43,352 nt of DNA from Bacteroidales bacterium (GCA_015060455.1 SUYM01000025.1:1-43352), one strand, 5' to 3'. Positions 1-8,358 are shown, counted from the stretch's first letter. The notes: generated from the letters alone by a model not told the origin. Numbers and translations: made by a program.

Positions 1-50
1 CTCAAAGACCGATTCATCATACTTTAATAGACTATATAAGACTATCTTTG

Positions 51-123
51 TGCTCCCCCAGGGGCTCGAACCCTGGACCCCAACATTAAGAGTGTCGTGC
101 TCTACCAACTGAGCTAGGGAAGC
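51..123 (-). tRNA. tRNA-Lys (anticodon CTT), copy 1
   Basis: Read on the minus strand this 73-nt segment folds as a full cloverleaf: a 7-bp acceptor stem (GCTTCCC with GGGGAGC, one G-T pair), a D arm containing AGCTCAGTTGGTAGAGC, an anticodon loop CTCTTAA and a T arm with GGTTCGAGCCCC. The anticodon CTT reads AAG lysine codons. The CCA end is not encoded. It is the last of three tRNA-Lys genes transcribed from the promoter at 368-398 and is identical to copy 2. Confidence 0.97.
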
Positions 124-149
124 AATATTTATGTAAAGAACTTGTCTGG

Positions 150-222
150 TGCTCCCCCAGGGGCTCGAACCCTGGACCCCAACATTAAGAGTGTCGTGCT
201 CTACCAACTGAGCTAGGGAAGC
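150..222 (-). tRNA. tRNA-Lys (anticodon CTT), copy 2
   Basis: The sequence is identical over 73 nt to the copy at 51-123. Here the discriminator A at 150 is followed by an encoded CCA at 147-149, unlike copy 1. It is the middle gene of the three-tRNA transcript. Confidence 0.97.
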
Positions 223-243
223 AGTAATCGTTTAAGAACTTTG

Positions 244-316
244 TGATTCGCTTGGGGCTCGAACCCAAGACCCCAACATTAAAAGTGTTGTGCTCTACCT
301 ACTGAGCTAGCGAATC
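244..316 (-). tRNA. tRNA-Lys (anticodon TTT)
   Basis: This 73-nt cloverleaf on the minus strand has acceptor stem GATTCGC with GCGAATC and anticodon loop CTTTTAA, giving anticodon TTT for AAA (and AAG) codons. The D arm and anticodon arm closely match the neighbouring Lys(CTT) copies, which suggests tandem duplication followed by divergence of the acceptor stem. It lies first in the transcript. CCA is not encoded. Confidence 0.97.
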
Positions 317-367
317 AATCCATGGTCCGAATCCGCACCTCAAACGAGGTTTTCTTGAAACGGACTG

Positions 368-398
368 CAAAGATACACCTTTTTTTTGAGGGTGCAAA
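368..398 (-). promoter_or_regulatory. promoter of the tRNA-Lys operon
   Basis: On the minus strand the -33 element TTTG (395-398) and the -7 element TATCTTTG (368-375) are separated by exactly 19 nt, the canonical Bacteroidota sigma-ABfr promoter. Transcription would start near 362 and run into the first tRNA-Lys at 316. Confidence 0.85.
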
Positions 399-438
399 TT
401 TTTTGTGCATTTTTCACGACCTGCACACATAAATACAT

Positions 439-519
439 AAAAAGCCCTCACATCCCTTGCCGCGGCTCCGTGACTGCTATCGGAACCTTGATCAGGCAGA
501 AATGCAAGGGTGTGAGGGC
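439..519 (-). terminator. intrinsic terminator of the envelope operon
   Basis: Arms at 444-460 and 504-519 pair over about 16 bp with one bulge and are followed on the minus strand by five T residues (439-443). It begins 11 nt after the stop of the outer-membrane protein at 530. The 43-nt loop is unusually large for a terminator. Confidence 0.75.
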
Positions 520-529
520 GGACGCTCCA

Positions 530-1141
530 TCAGAACGCTATACCGAGTTTGAATCCGAGATTATTCAATCCGTTGATATCCACTGCCTTGTTCCTGTTTG
601 TGGCGTAACTGTAATATGCTGCCACCTGGAAGCCGAAGTCAGCCTTTTCAAATGGGAAGAATGTCAGACCTATTTCAGGAGAGATATAGAAGCCCCAGTT
701 GTCATGCTTGTTCAGGAAGGTGGACATATAGGTGTTCTGAGTCGAATATTCCGCACCTATCTTGGCTTCGATATATGGCTGGAACATGCCTCTGAGGATA
801 CGGTACCTCATTGTCGCTCCGAAAGGCACCTGATAGATCGACCTTTCAAGATCCGTGGTCAGAGCCGACATATCAGAAAATGTATATGTCTTGGTCGGGA
901 TATATTGTGTATTGGTGTTGAAACTTGCAAAACCTCCGACAGCAAACATCGGTATCACATAATATCCACCTTCAAGATAGGCTCCGTAGCCCTGTGCACT
1001 CTCGGCGAAATCGTTGGCAAGAGTGCCGTTGAACTGCCAGCCGCCGTTGATATAGAATGGCTTGCTCATCTGGGCATTGGCCTGGGAGGTGCCTAAGCAC
1101 ATCGCCACCACAGCCGCCATTGCAAAAATTATCTTTTTCAT
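530..1141 (-). CDS. small outer-membrane beta-barrel protein
   Basis: The 203-residue product has a signal peptide (cleavage after ANA near residue 23). The mature chain alternates aromatic and small residues in short amphipathic strands rich in Tyr, Phe and Gly, and ends in a terminal Phe (LGIAF). Terminal Phe is the usual BAM recognition signal of outer-membrane barrels. The size fits an 8-stranded OmpW/OmpX-like porin-family barrel of Bacteroidales. It is the last gene of a three-gene minus-strand operon, 22 nt after the DUF4136 lipoprotein gene, and is followed by a strong terminator. No enzyme motif is visible. The barrel assignment is an inference from sequence pattern; the ligand is unknown. 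Confidence 0.75.
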   Translation of the reverse strand: MKKIIFAMAAVVAMCLGTSQANAQMSKPFYINGGWQFNGTLANDFAESAQGYGAYLEGGYYVIPMFAVGGFASFNTNTQYIPTKTYTFSDMSALTTDLERSIYQVPFGATMRYRILRGMFQPYIEAKIGAEYSTQNTYMSTFLNKHDNWGFYISPEIGLTFFPFEKADFGFQVAAYYSYATNRNKAVDINGLNNLGFKLGIAF

Positions 1142-1163
1142 ACTATCAAAAATTTAATGTTCA

Positions 1164-1799
1164 TTATTCCGCAGGTTTCAGATATGGTGACTGCTTGAAC
1201 GCCTGGTCAACCGCAGAGGTCATCCTCTTGACATCATAATTGATGCTTGCGCCTGCCGGTCCGCCGATGTAGCACGACCATATGATCTTCAATTTACCGT
1301 TTTCCTCTCCCGCAGTGAGATCGACCATATCAGCGATGAGGGCATTTGTAGTATATGAATATACCACAGGATAAGGATAATACCATCCGGTCCAGTTGCC
1401 CCAATAGCCTGCAGGCCAATATCCCGGATAGTCGAGCCACCAGTATGGGTCGTCATAATACTGCACGAAACGCTGGGTGTCTTCGGCATATGTGATCTGA
1501 ATGCCCAGTTGTGCGTCCGGATTAGACGGAAGATAGATATAACCCAATTTTTCCATATTGGTCCTGTAAGCCTGGATCAGGGCCAGGGCATTGTTGGACT
1601 GGGAATAATATGGTTTCTTGGTCTGGCCTATGACAAGTACGCTGTCGGCGATGTCAAAGGTCGTGAACTCAGAGAATGTAACGTCCTTTGCAGGTGAGGT
1701 ATATACGAGATATTCGCCGTCTGTATCCTGTGAATAAGGCTCCTTCTGGCAGGCAAAGGTCAGAAGCGCCACTGCTGAAAGAAATAATATCTTTTTCAT
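1164..1799 (-). CDS. DUF4136-family lipoprotein
   Basis: The 211-residue product starts with a lipoprotein signal (LLTFAC, Cys17 as the lipidated residue). The body matches the DUF4136 layout: an N-terminal strand region (SEFTTFDIADSV) and a central helical segment around NMEKLGY. A stretch at about 115-150 is extremely rich in Tyr and Trp (repeated YW, GYWG, GWYYPYP). The C-terminal helix is VDQAFKQSPY. The protein should sit on the periplasmic or outer face of the envelope. Function of the family is unknown. It is in an operon between the DUF4251 protein (23 nt upstream) and the barrel protein, so an envelope role is likely. Confidence 0.8.
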   Translation of the reverse strand: MKKILFLSAVALLTFACQKEPYSQDTDGEYLVYTSPAKDVTFSEFTTFDIADSVLVIGQTKKPYYSQSNNALALIQAYRTNMEKLGYIYLPSNPDAQLGIQITYAEDTQRFVQYYDDPYWWLDYPGYWPAGYWGNWTGWYYPYPVVYSYTTNALIADMVDLTAGEENGKLKIIWSCYIGGPAGASINYDVKRMTSAVDQAFKQSPYLKPAE

Positions 1800-1822
1800 G
1801 ATGATTTTATTTAAAGTTTGTT

Positions 1823-2443
1823 TTATAATGACATACCTTCAAATACATTAGAGTTGGCATAAGGGACTATATCCCCTTCTATCCACACCGTATTTGAATT
1901 GAAATTCGGATATATTGTGGCAGATGCGCGGTTTGTGCCCGGAGTCATATAGACCTCTATCTGAGCATTTATTCCTATGCCGGTTACATTGAACGAGAGG
2001 GTTGTACGACCTTTTTTATCGACCATACGCTGCATTCCGGTGATGGTTCCGTCAACTGTCACTCCTCCCACGCCGTTTGGACCGGCCGCAAAGTTGCTTG
2101 GAGAGATCTGCACCACTGCCCTGTTACCCTTGACCGATATGAAGGATGTGCTTGAATCTACAAATGCCGTATATCCGTTCTTGAATGTAACCTGATCGGC
2201 TTCAAGGACAAAATCCCTGTTCTGCACGGCTGCAGCAGCCTGCACTCCGGCCAGAGAGTCAGCCAGTTCATTCAATTTATCTCTTTGCTCTGCACGTGCC
2301 TTGAACTCAGCCATCTCCTGGTGCCATTTCTGCACATCTTTCTGAAATTTTGTCGGAGCCGCCTTGTTCTGAGCCCCTGCGTCCAGGACAGTCACTGAAA
2401 GTCCTGCGACAATGACCATCATGGTCAGTAAAACTTTTTTCAT
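1823..2443 (-). CDS. DUF4251-family secreted protein
   Basis: The 206-residue product has a signal peptide ending around GAQ (residue 25) and then a charged helical segment (KFQKDVQKWHQEMAEFKARA). The rest is a beta-rich domain typical of DUF4251 (FVLEADQVTFKNG, VDSSTSFISVKGN, DGTITGMQ, IEVYMTPGTNRASATI). The family is widespread in Bacteroidales and has no known function. This is the first gene of the three-gene operon running to 530. No TAnnTTTG promoter is obvious upstream, so its start of transcription is unclear. Confidence 0.8.
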   Translation of the reverse strand: MKKVLLTMMVIVAGLSVTVLDAGAQNKAAPTKFQKDVQKWHQEMAEFKARAEQRDKLNELADSLAGVQAAAAVQNRDFVLEADQVTFKNGYTAFVDSSTSFISVKGNRAVVQISPSNFAAGPNGVGGVTVDGTITGMQRMVDKKGRTTLSFNVTGIGINAQIEVYMTPGTNRASATIYPNFNSNTVWIEGDIVPYANSNVFEGMSL

Positions 2444-2604
2444 ACACCTTATTATTTAAAAGCCATTCGCTTATTTTTAATAATTCTAAACCACACATGG
2501 CAAAGTGCGCGCCAAATGACGGAAGGGGCACATCAAATGAATGCGCCTTCCATGAAATGGGGCCGAAACGTGGACGGGAAAGTGGAAAAGGAACGAATTT
2601 TAGT

Positions 2605-2612
2605 TATATTTG
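2605..2612 (+). promoter_or_regulatory. -7 box upstream of relA
   Basis: TATATTTG matches the Bacteroidota -7 consensus and lies 29 nt before the relA start codon. No TTTG is seen at the -33 distance, so this is a one-element call. Confidence 0.5.
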
Positions 2613-2640
2613 TGAGATTGAACTTTGAAATGATATTGCC

Positions 2641-4803
2641 ATGGAGCGCATAGCGAATTTGTTTCCAAGATATGACGAACATGGGAGAACGTTGATATAC
2701 AATGCTTTCCGCATCGCCGAATACGCTTTAAGAGACCAGAAAAGGAGCAATGGGGCGCCGTTTATCGAACACCCGATAGCCGTTGCTGTGATTGCCTGCG
2801 ACGAGATCGGTCTGTCCGCCGAATGTATTGCAGCAGTCTTTCTCCATGAAGCGACACGATTTTTTCCCGAGACCGACATCGCATCAGGCAATTTCGGGAA
2901 GGACGTCTATACCATAGTGGATGGTCTGAACAAGATTTCCACCATCAAGCCGAAGGACACAAGACTGGAAGCCGAGAACTACAAGAAACTTATCGTCTCA
3001 TACTCGCGCGACCCCCGCGTGACCGTGCTCAAGATAGCGGACAGGCTTGAGGTGATGCGCTCGCTGGATATGTTCCCCAAGAGTTCGCGGGAAAGGAAAG
3101 TGATGGAGACCATGATGCTGTATATACCTCTGGCTCACCAACTTGGACTATACAACATCAAAAGTGAGATGGAGAATATCTATTTCAGGCACGCCGACCC
3201 GGAACAGTACAGGGCCATCACCAACAAACTCAAAAGCACAGAGGGTGACAGGCAGAAACTCATGACACAGTTCATCGAGCCGCTGAAACAGAAACTCTCC
3301 GACGAGGGCATACAGTACAAGTTGAAGGTCCGCACCAAGACTGCCCTTTCCATATATAAGAAGATGCAGAAGCAGAAGGTGGGATTCGAGGGCGTGTATG
3401 ACGTGTTCGCCATACGGTTCATCATCGACTGCGAGGAGGACAGGGAGGTCGAACACGCCCTGTGCTGGAAGGTGTTCTCGTATGTGACCGAGGAGTATGA
3501 ATCTGACACAAAGCGCCTCAGGGACTGGATTTCCAACCCTAAGCCCAACGGTTATGAGTCCCTGCATATCACGGTAAAGAATAAGGAAGGAAGTTATCTC
3601 GAAGTCCAGATCAGGACAAAGAGGATGGATGATATGGCGGAAAGCGGACTTGCATCGCATTGGTCATACAAGGGCATAAAACATGAGGCGACCCTTGACA
3701 AATGGCTTGCAGCCGTACGCAAGGCCCTTGAAAGCCCGCTCGGTTCGGAATCTGACCCGATGTCATCATATTACGAAAGCAACCTGCTGGAGTTGCCGTC
3801 AAAGGATGTATTCGTATTCACCCCGACCGGCGAACTGAGAAAACTGCCCAATGGAGCCACAGTGCTTGACTTCGCTTTTGATATTCACACCAACCTGGGT
3901 ATCAAGTGCATAGGAGGCAAGATCAACGGCAAGGCGGTCAGGATAAACGAAAAACTCAAGACGGGAGATGTCGTGGACATAATGTCCGGAAAGAACCAGA
4001 AGCCATCTGCGGACTGGCTCAATATCGTTGTGACCAGCAAGGCCAGGACCAAGATCAAGCAGAGGTTGAGCGAATTTGAGTTCCAGAAGGCGGCAGATGG
4101 AAAGGAACTGCTGGGTCGCCGTCTGAAAAACTGGAAGATGGAACTGTCGGACGATGTGATGGCAGAGATTCTGAAAAGACGTAAATATAAGACTATCAAT
4201 GCGTTTTATGCTGCATTGGGAGAGGGCGAACTGGACGTTGCGGAGGTAAAGAATCTGATTGTCGAGATCACCCAGAGTTCTCAGGAACAGATCCAGGTGC
4301 AGGACAACAAGGGTGGCGGTCCGAAACTCTCTCAGGAGAAAGGCAACGACGACATCATGGTGATTGATGCCAAGAACGTCAGAGGCATCGATTACCGTAT
4401 GGCAAAGTGCTGCAACCCTGTCTTCGGAGATGATGTATTCGGTTTCGTGACCAGGACAGAAGGCATCAAGATCCATCGCATGTCATGCCCTAATGCCGGG
4501 CGTCTGATGGATATGTATCCATACCGTATCCAGAAGGTCAAATGGAGCGAGAGCCCGAGCAGCGGAAATTTCCAGACCGGTCTGAGGGTAGTGGCTGCCA
4601 TGGAACCATCCGTCATAAACGAGATCATGGATATCATAAACTCGTTCCGTGCATCGCTTCGCGCCTTCAATGTGGCCGAAAACCACAGGCAGGGGACATA
4701 CGATATCACGATGAAGATTGCAGTGCCGAGCAATCTGGAACTTGACAAGGTAATATCACAGCTTCGCAATCTGCGTAATGTGCTCAAGATCAACAGGGCA
4801 TAA
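2641..4803 (+). CDS. relA: RelA/SpoT-family (p)ppGpp synthetase with a degenerate hydrolase site
   Basis: At 720 residues this is a full-length long RSH protein. Domains in order: HD-like domain (about 20-150), synthetase domain (about 210-340, with KPNGYESLH at 301-309 and EVQIRT), TGS domain (about 388-450), helical and Zn-finger-like region (KCCNPVFGD), and C-terminal ACT domain. The motif RLRD (292-295) resembles the RxKD charge pattern of bifunctional synthetases. In the HD domain the usual HDxxED is HEATRF (69-74) and the N-terminal metal His of the AH..Q motif is missing, while His44 and the ADR motif remain. Hydrolysis of ppGpp is therefore probably lost, making it a RelA-like stringent-response synthetase. 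A separate SpoT would be expected elsewhere. It is followed after 20 nt by a redox protein gene. Confidence 0.93.
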   Translation: MERIANLFPRYDEHGRTLIYNAFRIAEYALRDQKRSNGAPFIEHPIAVAVIACDEIGLSAECIAAVFLHEATRFFPETDIASGNFGKDVYTIVDGLNKISTIKPKDTRLEAENYKKLIVSYSRDPRVTVLKIADRLEVMRSLDMFPKSSRERKVMETMMLYIPLAHQLGLYNIKSEMENIYFRHADPEQYRAITNKLKSTEGDRQKLMTQFIEPLKQKLSDEGIQYKLKVRTKTALSIYKKMQKQKVGFEGVYDVFAIRFIIDCEEDREVEHALCWKVFSYVTEEYESDTKRLRDWISNPKPNGYESLHITVKNKEGSYLEVQIRTKRMDDMAESGLASHWSYKGIKHEATLDKWLAAVRKALESPLGSESDPMSSYYESNLLELPSKDVFVFTPTGELRKLPNGATVLDFAFDIHTNLGIKCIGGKINGKAVRINEKLKTGDVVDIMSGKNQKPSADWLNIVVTSKARTKIKQRLSEFEFQKAADGKELLGRRLKNWKMELSDDVMAEILKRRKYKTINAFYAALGEGELDVAEVKNLIVEITQSSQEQIQVQDNKGGGPKLSQEKGNDDIMVIDAKNVRGIDYRMAKCCNPVFGDDVFGFVTRTEGIKIHRMSCPNAGRLMDMYPYRIQKVKWSESPSSGNFQTGLRVVAAMEPSVINEIMDIINSFRASLRAFNVAENHRQGTYDITMKIAVPSNLELDKVISQLRNLRNVLKINRA

Positions 4804-4823
4804 ATATATATAACCGAAACCCC

Positions 4824-5303
4824 ATGATAGATATAGAAGAAAGAGTATCAAAAGCAAAACGCCTGTTCAGGGAAGGCGGATACAACTGTTGTCAGGCGGT
4901 GGTCCTGGCATATAACGACATATTCGGCCTGGACGACAAGACCGCGGCAGCCCTGTCATCGGGCTTCGGGGGAGGCATGGGACGTATGAGGGAGGTATGT
5001 GGAAGCGTGAGCGGAATGGTAATGCTTGCGGGCCTTCTGCATCCGGCCGGCGACCCGTCAGACAAGGCATCGCGCACTGCCAATTACACTCTGGTTCAGC
5101 AGGTTGCAGGTCAATTCAGGGATATCAACGGCTCTATCGTATGTCGCGAACTGCTGGGCATGACAAGCAAGAGCGCAACACCGGAGTCCCCCACCCCTTC
5201 TGACCGCACAGAAGAATACTACAAGAAGCGTCCGTGTGAGGAGTTGGTCGGGATTTCAGCACGAATTATCGGAAAGGCAATCATAGACAGATTAGAAAAG
5301 TGA
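4824..5303 (+). CDS. C_GCAxxG_C_C family putative redox protein
   Basis: The 159-residue protein matches the Cys-signature family named C_GCAxxG_C_C. It has GGYNCCQAVVLAY near residue 20, a Gly-rich GFGGGMGRMREVCGSVSG near 50-66, and later single Cys residues in VCRELLG and RPCEELV. The spaced conserved cysteines suggest metal or Fe-S binding or thiol redox work, but no function is established for the family. No signal peptide is present, so it should be cytoplasmic. It follows relA by 20 nt and is probably co-transcribed. Confidence 0.85.
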   Translation: MIDIEERVSKAKRLFREGGYNCCQAVVLAYNDIFGLDDKTAAALSSGFGGGMGRMREVCGSVSGMVMLAGLLHPAGDPSDKASRTANYTLVQQVAGQFRDINGSIVCRELLGMTSKSATPESPTPSDRTEEYYKKRPCEELVGISARIIGKAIIDRLEK

Positions 5304-5310
5304 AAAATAT

Positions 5311-5341
5311 TTTGCAAATAAAATGAAAAACACTACCTTTG
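5311..5341 (+). promoter_or_regulatory. rpmH promoter
   Basis: TTTG (5311-5314) and TACCTTTG (5334-5341) are separated by exactly 19 nt, the consensus Bacteroidota arrangement. The start codon of rpmH is 35 nt downstream. Confidence 0.88.
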
Positions 5342-5376
5342 CACTCCCAAAAATGGAAATATAAAAATCTCGAGAT

Positions 5377-5529
5377 ATGAAAAGAACATTCCAACCATCA
5401 GAGCGCAAGCGTCGCAACAAACATGGCTTCCGCGAGCGCATGTCGACTCCAAACGGACGTCGCGTATTGGCTGCTCGCCGTCGTCGCGGCCGCAAGAAAC
5501 TGACTGTATCATCTGAGGACAGATGGTAA
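5377..5529 (+). CDS. rpmH: 50S ribosomal protein L34
   Basis: A 50-residue, very basic protein beginning [18 protein letters not shown] and containing [17 protein letters not shown], the diagnostic L34 sequence. It binds 23S rRNA in the large ribosomal subunit. It has its own strong promoter and an intrinsic terminator directly after the stop codon, so it is a single-gene transcript. The C-terminal tail (SSEDRW) is slightly longer than in E. coli L34. Confidence 0.98.
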   Translation: MKRTFQPSERKRRNKHGFRERMSTPNGRRVLAARRRRGRKKLTVSSEDRW

Positions 5530-5530
5530 G

Positions 5531-5563
5531 AAAAAGGAAGGACTGAGGCTCCTTCCTTTTTTT
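5531..5563 (+). terminator. rpmH intrinsic terminator
   Basis: The arms AAAAAGGAAGGA (5531-5542) and TCCTTCCTTTTT pair around a 7-nt loop and run into seven T residues. The hairpin starts 2 nt after the rpmH stop. Confidence 0.9.
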
Positions 5564-5575
5564 ATGGGAATTATT

Positions 5576-5669
5576 TATCTTTGACATTCTGATAACAACG
5601 CGGAGATAGCGACGAACGCCCGAACCATAGTTGTGAAAACATTTAAGGCGGGGCTCATCAGAGTCTCGC
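5576..5669 (+). other. orphan -7 box followed by a stem-loop; possible small RNA
   Basis: TATCTTTG at 5576-5583 matches the -7 consensus but no start codon with a credible protein follows. About 65 nt later, GCGGGGCTC (5648-5656) and GAGTCTCGC (5661-5669) form a 9-bp stem with two G-T pairs and a 4-nt loop. The region lies between the rpmH terminator and the next promoter. No matching -33 element and no clear T-run are seen, so this is only a weak candidate. Confidence 0.25.
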
Positions 5670-5720
5670 TTTCATTGTATCTGTCTGTATCAACACTTTT
5701 GCAGAGAATCGGTTAAAAAT

Positions 5721-5751
5721 TTTGCGTCCACAGATTAGAAACGTATATTTG
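5721..5751 (+). promoter_or_regulatory. promoter of the ACT/UPF0210 operon
   Basis: TTTG (5721-5724) and TATATTTG (5744-5751) are separated by 19 nt, matching the Bacteroidota consensus. The first start codon is at 5779. The promoter probably serves the ACT gene, the UPF0210 gene and tadA, which are closely packed. Confidence 0.88.
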
Positions 5752-5778
5752 CATAGTTGATACTAAAACGGATTTGAC

Positions 5779-6051
5779 ATGAACAGAACAATCATCACAG
5801 TAGTCGGCAAGGACACTGTCGGCATCATCGCAAAGGTCTGCACATATATGGCTGACCATCAGATCAATATCCTCGACATATCACAGACCATCATACAGGG
5901 TTTCTTCAATATGATGATGATAGTCGACACATCGAAGATGACAATCGACTACGCCACCATGACTGACGAAATCACACGACTCGGCGAAAGCACAGGAGTC
6001 CAGATCAAATGTCAGAAGGAGGAAATCTTCGACAAGATGCACAGAATCTAA
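5779..6051 (+). CDS. ACT domain protein (UPF0237 family)
   Basis: The 90-residue protein is a single ACT domain: [20 protein letters not shown], then [20 protein letters not shown], then a second helix. This is the UPF0237 family, a free-standing ACT protein thought to sense a small ligand, probably an amino acid. It sits 23 nt before the UPF0210 gene. The same two-gene pair is conserved in Firmicutes and archaea, so the two products very likely act together. Function is otherwise unknown. Confidence 0.93.
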   Translation: MNRTIITVVGKDTVGIIAKVCTYMADHQINILDISQTIIQGFFNMMMIVDTSKMTIDYATMTDEITRLGESTGVQIKCQKEEIFDKMHRI

Positions 6052-6074
6052 CCCCAAAAACGTTTCTGAGCGCC

Positions 6075-7439
6075 ATGATCAACATACATGAGGTCATAGA
6101 GACCAACAACATGATTGAGCACGACAACCTTGACGTGCGCACAATCACTATGGGCATAAGCCTTCTGGACTGCGCCGCCCAGAGCGTGGAGCAGACTTGT
6201 AAAAACATCACCGACAAGATTCTAAGGCTCGCAGGCAATCTGGTCCGCACCGGCGAAGATATTTCCAAGGAATATGGGGTGCCCATCGTAAACAAAAGAA
6301 TATCAATCACACCTATATCTCTTGTGGGCGCATCATGCTGCAAGAGCCCGTCGGACTATGTGGAAATTGCAAAGACGCTTGACGCTGTGGCAGAAAAGGT
6401 CGGCGTGAATTTCCTTGGAGGTTACTCTGCGGTCGTATCGAAGGGTCTTACAGAAAGCGACAGGCTTCTGATAGAATCCATCCCTGAGGCGCTTGCATGC
6501 ACTCAGAGAATATGCAGCAGCGTGAATATAGGTTCCACCAAGACCGGAATAAACATGGACGCGGTGCGGCTTATGGGCGAAATCATCAAGGAGACCGCCC
6601 GAAGGACTGCCGACAAGGACTCGCTCGGATGCGCCAAACTGGTGGTTCTCTGCAATGCGCCTGACGACAATCCGTTCATGGCGGGAGCCTTCCATGGAGT
6701 TACAGAGGCTGATGCCATAATAAATGTCGGCGTCAGCGGACCGGGAGTCGTGAAATGCGCTCTGGAAAAGGTGCGCGGAGAGAGTTTCGAGGTGCTCTGC
6801 GAGACCATCAAGAAGACTGCATTCAAGATTACACGCGTGGGACAACTTGTGGCTCAGGAAGCCTCCCGCAGACTTGGTATTCCATTTGGTATCATAGACT
6901 TGTCCCTCGCCCCTACCCCGGCAATCGGCGACAGTGTTGCAGATATTCTCTGCGAAATAGGCCTTGAAAAGGCGGGAGCGCCGGGAACGACAGCGGCACT
7001 TGCCCTGCTGAACGACCAGGTAAAGAAAGGCGGTGTCATGGCTTCATCATACGTAGGAGGACTAAGCGGAGCCTTCATACCTGTGAGCGAAGACCAGGGC
7101 ATGATAGATGCAGCGGAATGCGGCGCTCTGACTCTTGAAAAACTTGAAGCGATGACCTGCGTATGCTCCGTGGGACTTGACATGATAGCCATTCCGGGAA
7201 GCACGGGCGCAAGCACAATTTCAGGTATCATAGCAGATGAGGCTGCCATCGGAATGATCAATCAGAAGACAACTGCGGTGCGCATCATCCCTGTCGAAGG
7301 CAAGGATGTGGGCGACACGGTGGAGTTCGGCGGACTGCTGGGATATGCTCCGGTAATGCCTGTGAACCAATACAGTTGCGAGGCATTCATCAGTCGTCAG
7401 GGCCGTATCCCTGCGCCTATTCACAGTTTCAAGAACTGA
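6075..7439 (+). CDS. UPF0210 (PFL family, DUF711) protein
   Basis: I chose the ATG at 6075 because [20 protein letters not shown] aligns with the family N-terminus; an in-frame start at 6009 would overlap the ACT gene and add 22 unrelated residues. The resulting 454-residue protein fits the usual family length. Family hallmarks are [45 protein letters not shown] and the C-terminal [10 protein letters not shown]. The protein is cytoplasmic and related at fold level to glycyl-radical (PFL-like) enzymes, but it lacks a glycyl radical loop and its reaction is unknown. It pairs with the ACT protein upstream, and tadA starts 1 nt after its stop. Confidence 0.95.
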   Translation: MINIHEVIETNNMIEHDNLDVRTITMGISLLDCAAQSVEQTCKNITDKILRLAGNLVRTGEDISKEYGVPIVNKRISITPISLVGASCCKSPSDYVEIAKTLDAVAEKVGVNFLGGYSAVVSKGLTESDRLLIESIPEALACTQRICSSVNIGSTKTGINMDAVRLMGEIIKETARRTADKDSLGCAKLVVLCNAPDDNPFMAGAFHGVTEADAIINVGVSGPGVVKCALEKVRGESFEVLCETIKKTAFKITRVGQLVAQEASRRLGIPFGIIDLSLAPTPAIGDSVADILCEIGLEKAGAPGTTAALALLNDQVKKGGVMASSYVGGLSGAFIPVSEDQGMIDAAECGALTLEKLEAMTCVCSVGLDMIAIPGSTGASTISGIIADEAAIGMINQKTTAVRIIPVEGKDVGDTVEFGGLLGYAPVMPVNQYSCEAFISRQGRIPAPIHSFKN

Positions 7440-7440
7440 T

Positions 7441-7878
7441 ATGGATACGCACGAAAAATATATGCGCGAGGCCCTGCGGGAAGCGGGATTTGCCGCGGCG
7501 GAGGACGAGGTGCCCATCGGCGCGGTCATAGTGTGGAACGGGCGTATCATAGCCAAGGGGCACAATATGACTGAACGTCTCGGGGATCCGACCGCTCATG
7601 CGGAGATGATTGCGATTACAGCAGCGACTGAGGCCGTAGGTGGCAAATACCTGAATGACTGTACTTTATATGTAACCGTAGAGCCTTGTCCCATGTGCGC
7701 GGGTGCCCTTGCATGGGCTCAGATAGGCGGGGTTGTATATGGGGCGGCAGATCCCAAACGAGGGTTTTCGCGGTTTGAGCCTTCGCTGATGCATCCAAAG
7801 ACCGAGGTTGTGTCGGGGGTGCTGGCAGATGAGTGCGGAAGGATGGTTTCGGATTTCTTCAAGAACAAACGAAACTGA
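7441..7878 (+). CDS. tadA: tRNA-specific adenosine-34 deaminase
   Basis: The 145-residue cytidine/deoxycytidylate-deaminase-fold enzyme converts A34 to inosine in the tRNA-Arg(ACG) anticodon. The zinc site is complete: H53-A-E55 supplies the zinc His and catalytic Glu, and PCPMC (82-86) supplies Cys83 and Cys86. The start lies 1 nt after the UPF0210 stop, so it is translationally linked to that gene. The N-terminus (HEKYMREALREAGFAAAEDEVPIGAV) is typical of TadA. Confidence 0.96.
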   Translation: MDTHEKYMREALREAGFAAAEDEVPIGAVIVWNGRIIAKGHNMTERLGDPTAHAEMIAITAATEAVGGKYLNDCTLYVTVEPCPMCAGALAWAQIGGVVYGAADPKRGFSRFEPSLMHPKTEVVSGVLADECGRMVSDFFKNKRN

Positions 7879-7926
7879 TCATATGACTTTTTAGAAAATT
7901 TCAACTATATCTAATACTGTAAAATT

Positions 7927-8358
7927 ATGGAAATCTGGCACATTTGGATTATTGTGGCGCTGATATTCTTCATTCTTGAAATATTCACGCCAGGATTTGC
8001 TGTCGCATGTCTTTCTATCGGAGCCATCGGCAGCGCCATTGCAAGTGCTTGTGACTGGACCCTGAAGATCCAGTTGCTTGTGTTTGCGGTCGTAACCTTG
8101 CTTGCATTTGTACTGGTTCGTCCGGTCATGCTCAAACTGTTTCATAAGAACTCGAAAGAAGTCGCCACCAACACTGACGCGCTGATAGGCAGACAAGCCC
8201 TTGTCAGTGAAGAAATCAAGCCGGTGGTCGGCGGCAGAGTCAAGATTGACGGGGATGACTGGAAGGCTGTAACCGCTGACGGAAGGAGCGTGGAGGCAGG
8301 AAAGGTCGTAAGAATAGTTAAAGTAGAAAGTGTCATTCTCACTGTTGAGGAACAATAA
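7927..8358 (+). CDS. NfeD-family membrane protein
   Basis: The 143-residue protein has two to three N-terminal membrane segments (about 5-70, including IWIIVALIFFILEIFTPGFA). These are followed by a soluble C-terminal OB-fold domain (DALIGRQALVSEEIKPV, GGRVKIDGDDWKAV, VVRIVKVESV). This is the short NfeD class, without the ClpP-like protease domain. NfeD genes pair with SPFH/stomatin genes, and here one follows after 15 nt. The pair is thought to organise membrane microdomains and membrane-protein quality control. Confidence 0.93.
   Translation: MEIWHIWIIVALIFFILEIFTPGFAVACLSIGAIGSAIASACDWTLKIQLLVFAVVTLLAFVLVRPVMLKLFHKNSKEVATNTDALIGRQALVSEEIKPVVGGRVKIDGDDWKAVTADGRSVEAGKVVRIVKVESVILTVEEQ

Noticed and set aside
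386..1096. 236-codon open frame on the plus strand
   Set aside because: It is antisense to the outer-membrane protein and terminator; composition is Cys- and His-rich and shows no family features.
3799..4476. 225-codon open frame antisense to relA
   Set aside because: It mirrors the codon pattern of relA and has no recognisable protein features.
4801..5376. Riboswitch or ribosomal leader before rpmH
   Set aside because: The rpmH leader is only about 30 nt and shows no stable structure.
6009..6074. Earlier start for the UPF0210 gene
   Set aside because: It overlaps the ACT gene and adds residues that do not match the family N-terminus.
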